Assembly (NCBI GenBank): GCA_023436745.1
Contig: JAEZHZ010000385.1
Coordinates: 1-8,662, forward strand
Origin: Pseudomonadota bacterium
Lineage (GTDB): Bacteria > Pseudomonadota > Alphaproteobacteria > Rhizobiales > Devosiaceae
Reading direction: 5' to 3'
Length of the DNA stretch: 8,662 nt
The notes under the pieces are model-generated. The model saw nothing but the letters and a program-made list of their open reading frames with translations, was not told where the DNA came from and did no database searches. The translations under genes and the position numbers were made by a program. This document shows, in pieces, positions 6,403-8,662 of the stretch; position 1 is the first letter of the stretch, and every line of letters starts with the position of its first letter.

Positions 6403-6423
6403 GATGCTTAAATCGCTTATGAA
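6395..6423 (+). promoter_or_regulatory. Possible glpD-glpK promoter
   Basis: TTTTCG (6395-6400), 17 bases, then TATGAA (6418-6423, four of six to TATAAT). The -35 overlaps the right arm of the inverted repeat and the -10 touches the third AACGAAA copy, a layout that would suit repression. The start of transcription would be near 6430, which would exclude ATG 6404 and 6419 as glpD starts. The -35 match is poor and other placements are possible. Confidence 0.25.
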
Positions 6424-6429
6424 CGAAAG
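6422..6429 (+). promoter_or_regulatory. Third copy of the putative glp operator half-site
   Basis: AACGAAAG recurs here exactly 42 bases after the copy at 6380-6387, about four helical turns, so both would face the same side of the DNA. This is consistent with a repressor binding several sites, but a single half-site alone is weak evidence. Confidence 0.35.
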
Positions 6430-6451
6430 TGCAGCGAACGGAATGGGCCAG

Positions 6452-7939
6452 ATGCCGAAGGACAATGTTGATATCCTGGTGATCGGGGGCGGCGTGAACG
6501 GCGCGAGCATCGCCCGTGACGCCGTCGGCCGTGGCTTCACCGTGGCGCTGGCGGAGATGAGCGATCTCGCCTCCGGAACATCGTCGGCCGCGACCAAGCT
6601 GGTGCATGGCGGACTGCGCTATCTCGAGCACTACGAGTTCCGCCTCGTCGCCGAATCCCTGGCGGAGCGCGAGGTCTTGTGGGCCGAGGCGCCGCACATC
6701 ATCTGGCCGCTGCGGTTCGTGCTGCCGCACCACAAGGGGCTCCGCCCCGCGATCGTGCTGCGGGCGGGGCTGGCCATGTACGACAACCTTGGTGGTCGCC
6801 GGCTGCTGCCCGCCACCAAGACGCTGGACCTGACCCGCGACGAGGCCGGCAGGCCGCTGAAGCCGGGGTATCGCCTGGGGTTCGAGTATTCAGACTGCTG
6901 GGTGGATGACGCCCGCTTCGTCGTGCTCAATGCCCGCGACGCGGCAGACAGGGGCGCGGACATCATGGTGCGCACCAAGGTCGTCTCGGCTCGCCGTGAG
7001 AACGGGGGGTGGTTTGCAACACTGGAACGCCCTGACGGAGCGCGGGAGATCCGGGCGCGGCTCTTGGTGAACGCCGGGGGGCCATGGGTCGACCAGGTGA
7101 TCAACGGCGTGATCCATACCAACGGCAAGCGCAACGTACGGCTGGTCCAGGGCAGCCATATCGTCGTCAGGAAGCTCTACGATCACGACCGCTGCTACAT
7201 CTTCCAAAATGCCGATGGCCGGATCGTCTTCGCAATTCCCTACCAGGACGACTTCACCCTGATCGGCACGACCGACCGGGACTATCACGGCGACCCCAAG
7301 GACGTGGCGATCTCTCCCGAGGAGACCGCCTACCTGCTCTCGGCGGCGAGCGAGTACTTCGCCAAGCCCGTGACGCAAGATCAGGTGGTGTGGAGCTATT
7401 CCGGCGTCCGCCCGCTTTTCGACGATGGCGCCAGCGCCGCGCAGGAGGCGACGCGCGACTACGTGCTGAAGGTGGACGGCGACATCTCGACCGGTGCCTT
7501 GGTCAACGTCTTCGGCGGCAAGCTCACCACCTCGCGCCGACTGGCGGAGTCGGTGATGGACAAGATCGAGAGCGTGCTCGGCCATCGCGGCAAGCCGTGG
7601 ACCAAGGGCAGCACGCTGCCGGGTGGCGATTTCGGACCGCTGGAGTTCGAGCCGCAGGTGCGCAGGCTGCAACTGGACTACCCGCAACTGCCCCCTGCCC
7701 TGCTGCGGCGGCTGATGCGGCTCTACGGCACGAAGGCGCGGGCGCTGCTCGGTGAGAGACGGACGACAGAGGCGCTCGGGGAGAACTTCGGCTGGGACCT
7801 TCACGCTGCCGAAGTCGACTACCTCGTTGCCAATGAGTGGGCGAAGACGGCACAAGACATTCTGTGGCGGCGCACCAAGCTTGGCCTCAGGGTCGACGCG
7901 GGGGACACCGCGCGGCTAGAGGCCTATCTCGCGCGATAA
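6452..7939 (+). CDS. glpD: Aerobic glycerol-3-phosphate dehydrogenase
   Basis: This is a 495-residue FAD-dependent, membrane-associated enzyme oxidising sn-glycerol 3-phosphate to dihydroxyacetone phosphate and passing electrons to the quinone pool. The N-terminal FAD fold is DILVIGGGVNGASIARDA (7-24). Then come the family signatures SGTSSAATKLVHGGLRYLEH (41-60), GSHIVV (234-239), IGTTDRDYHGDP (271-282), YSGVRPLF (316-323) and the second FAD contact GGKLTTSR (355-362). The C-terminal helical domain ends with ILWRRTKLGL. Length matches E. coli GlpD (501). The start is uncertain: the frame is open back to about 6365 with ATGs at 6404, 6419, 6443 and 6452, none with a good ribosome site. I chose 6452 because only six residues precede the FAD strand, as in relatives, and purine-rich GGAATGGG lies upstream; 6443 is nearly as good. 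glpK follows after 16 bases. Operator-like repeats upstream suggest glycerol-responsive control. Confidence 0.96.
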   Translation: MPKDNVDILVIGGGVNGASIARDAVGRGFTVALAEMSDLASGTSSAATKLVHGGLRYLEHYEFRLVAESLAEREVLWAEAPHIIWPLRFVLPHHKGLRPAIVLRAGLAMYDNLGGRRLLPATKTLDLTRDEAGRPLKPGYRLGFEYSDCWVDDARFVVLNARDAADRGADIMVRTKVVSARRENGGWFATLERPDGAREIRARLLVNAGGPWVDQVINGVIHTNGKRNVRLVQGSHIVVRKLYDHDRCYIFQNADGRIVFAIPYQDDFTLIGTTDRDYHGDPKDVAISPEETAYLLSAASEYFAKPVTQDQVVWSYSGVRPLFDDGASAAQEATRDYVLKVDGDISTGALVNVFGGKLTTSRRLAESVMDKIESVLGHRGKPWTKGSTLPGGDFGPLEFEPQVRRLQLDYPQLPPALLRRLMRLYGTKARALLGERRTTEALGENFGWDLHAAEVDYLVANEWAKTAQDILWRRTKLGLRVDAGDTARLEAYLAR

Positions 7940-7945
7940 GGCACC

Positions 7946-7952
7946 AGGGGGA
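7946..7952 (+). promoter_or_regulatory. Ribosome binding site of glpK
   Basis: AGGGGGA lies in the 16-base gap after the glpD stop, three bases before ATG 7956. It fixes the glpK start and fits translation of both genes from one messenger. Confidence 0.65.
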
Positions 7953-7955
7953 ACC

Positions 7956-8662
7956 ATGAGCGGATATGTGCTGGCGATCGACCAGGGGACGACCTCCACG
8001 CGGGCGATCGTCTTCGATGTCGAGCGCAAGATCGTTGGCGTGGGGCAGAGGGAGTTCACCCAGCACTTCCCGCACGATGGATGGGTCGAACACGATCCCG
8101 AGGAGATCTGGGACAGCGTCGTCTGGTCGGCAAGGAAAGCCATTGCCGAGGCAGGCATCGATGCCACTCGGATCGCGGCGCTCGGCATCACCAACCAGCG
8201 CGAGACGACACTGGTGTGGGACCGGAACACCGGCAAGCCGATCTACAATGCCATTGTCTGGCAGGACCGCCGAACCACAAGGCGCTGCGCGGAACTGAGG
8301 GATGCCGGGCAGGAAGCAGCCATTACGGCCAAGACCGGCCTGCTGCTCGACCCATACTTCGCAGGTACCAAGCTCGAGTGGCTGCTCGACAACGTCGAAG
8401 GTGCGCGGGCGCGGGCGCATGCCGGCGAACTGGTGTTCGGCACGGTGGACACGTTCCTGATCTGGCGGATGACCGGAGGCGCCGTTCACGCGACCGACGC
8501 CACCAACGCATCGCGCACCCTGTTGTTCGATATCGCAGAGAACCGCTGGGACCCCGAACTGCTGGCGCTGTTCCGGGTGCCGGAAGCGATGCTGCCCGAA
8601 GTGAAGGACTGCGCCGCGGACTTCGGCACGACGGACCCGGCGCTGCTCGGGGCTGCCATCCC
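7956..8662 (+). CDS. glpK: Glycerol kinase, N-terminal part (cut by window end)
   Basis: The first 235 of about 500 residues of a FGGY-family kinase that phosphorylates glycerol with ATP to sn-glycerol 3-phosphate, the substrate of the preceding GlpD. The phosphate-binding loop AIDQGTTSTR is at 7-16 and the glycerol-contacting NQRET at 80-84. WQDRR (102-106), LDPYFAGTKLEWLLDN (131-146, with Y134 matching the glycerol-binding Tyr of E. coli GlpK), TVDTFLIW (163-170) and TDATNASRT (180-188) follow. These are glycerol kinase signatures and set it apart from xylulose or gluconate kinases. The catalytic aspartate (near 245 in E. coli) and the fructose-1,6-bisphosphate regulatory site lie beyond the window, so completeness and allosteric control cannot be judged. 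It starts 16 bases after glpD behind a good ribosome site, so the pair is almost certainly one operon. No glycerol facilitator or ABC importer gene is seen here. Confidence 0.96.
   Translation, partial: MSGYVLAIDQGTTSTRAIVFDVERKIVGVGQREFTQHFPHDGWVEHDPEEIWDSVVWSARKAIAEAGIDATRIAALGITNQRETTLVWDRNTGKPIYNAIVWQDRRTTRRCAELRDAGQEAAITAKTGLLLDPYFAGTKLEWLLDNVEGARARAHAGELVFGTVDTFLIWRMTGGAVHATDATNASRTLLFDIAENRWDPELLALFRVPEAMLPEVKDCAADFGTTDPALLGAAI

Noticed and set aside
7084..7755. A 223-codon plus-strand frame inside glpD
   Set aside because: This is an out-of-frame shadow of GlpD with biased arginine-rich composition.

Overview
The window is a GC-rich, densely coded stretch of bacterial chromosome. Its gene types (a GH13_23-like alpha-glucosidase, an AbrB-type membrane protein, glpD followed directly by glpK) and strong third-position GC bias suggest an alphaproteobacterium, most likely Hyphomicrobiales/Rhizobiales. 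This placement rests on recalled family resemblance and composition; no marker gene is present to confirm it. Nine protein genes are supported, two of them cut by the window edges. I found no RNA gene, insertion sequence, CRISPR array or phage gene.

Layout. (1) 1-2232, plus strand: the C-terminal part of an M20-family amidohydrolase, an AbrB-family membrane protein with a clear internal duplication, and a small exported protein of unknown function. They are close enough to be one transcription unit. (2) 2258-3898, minus strand: a complete GH13 alpha-glucosidase, converging on the small exported protein. (3) 4045-4383, plus strand: a single-domain cupin, divergent from the glucosidase and preceded by a near-ideal ribosome binding site. 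(4) 4396-6301, minus strand: an AEC (auxin efflux carrier) family transporter followed 40 bases later by a D-2-hydroxyacid dehydrogenase of the glyoxylate/hydroxypyruvate reductase type, apparently a two-gene operon. (5) 6452-8662, plus strand: glpD followed 16 bases later by glpK, running off the window. These two genes turn glycerol into dihydroxyacetone phosphate.

How the genes fit together. The window is a set of small catabolic and transport units: acyl-amino-acid hydrolysis, alpha-glucoside hydrolysis, 2-hydroxyacid/2-ketoacid interconversion and glycerol use. The most informative non-coding segment is 6302-6451, between the divergent AEC and glpD genes. Its glpD side is unusually AT-rich and carries three copies of the heptamer AACGAAA (two as an inverted repeat), which look like operators for a DeoR/GlpR-type repressor. 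Its AEC side carries a perfect 12-base palindrome inside a possible promoter spacer.

I saw no convincing new biological system. The items most worth a second look are the putative glp operator array, the AEC/dehydrogenase pair, and the unrecognised small secreted protein next to the AbrB-type protein.
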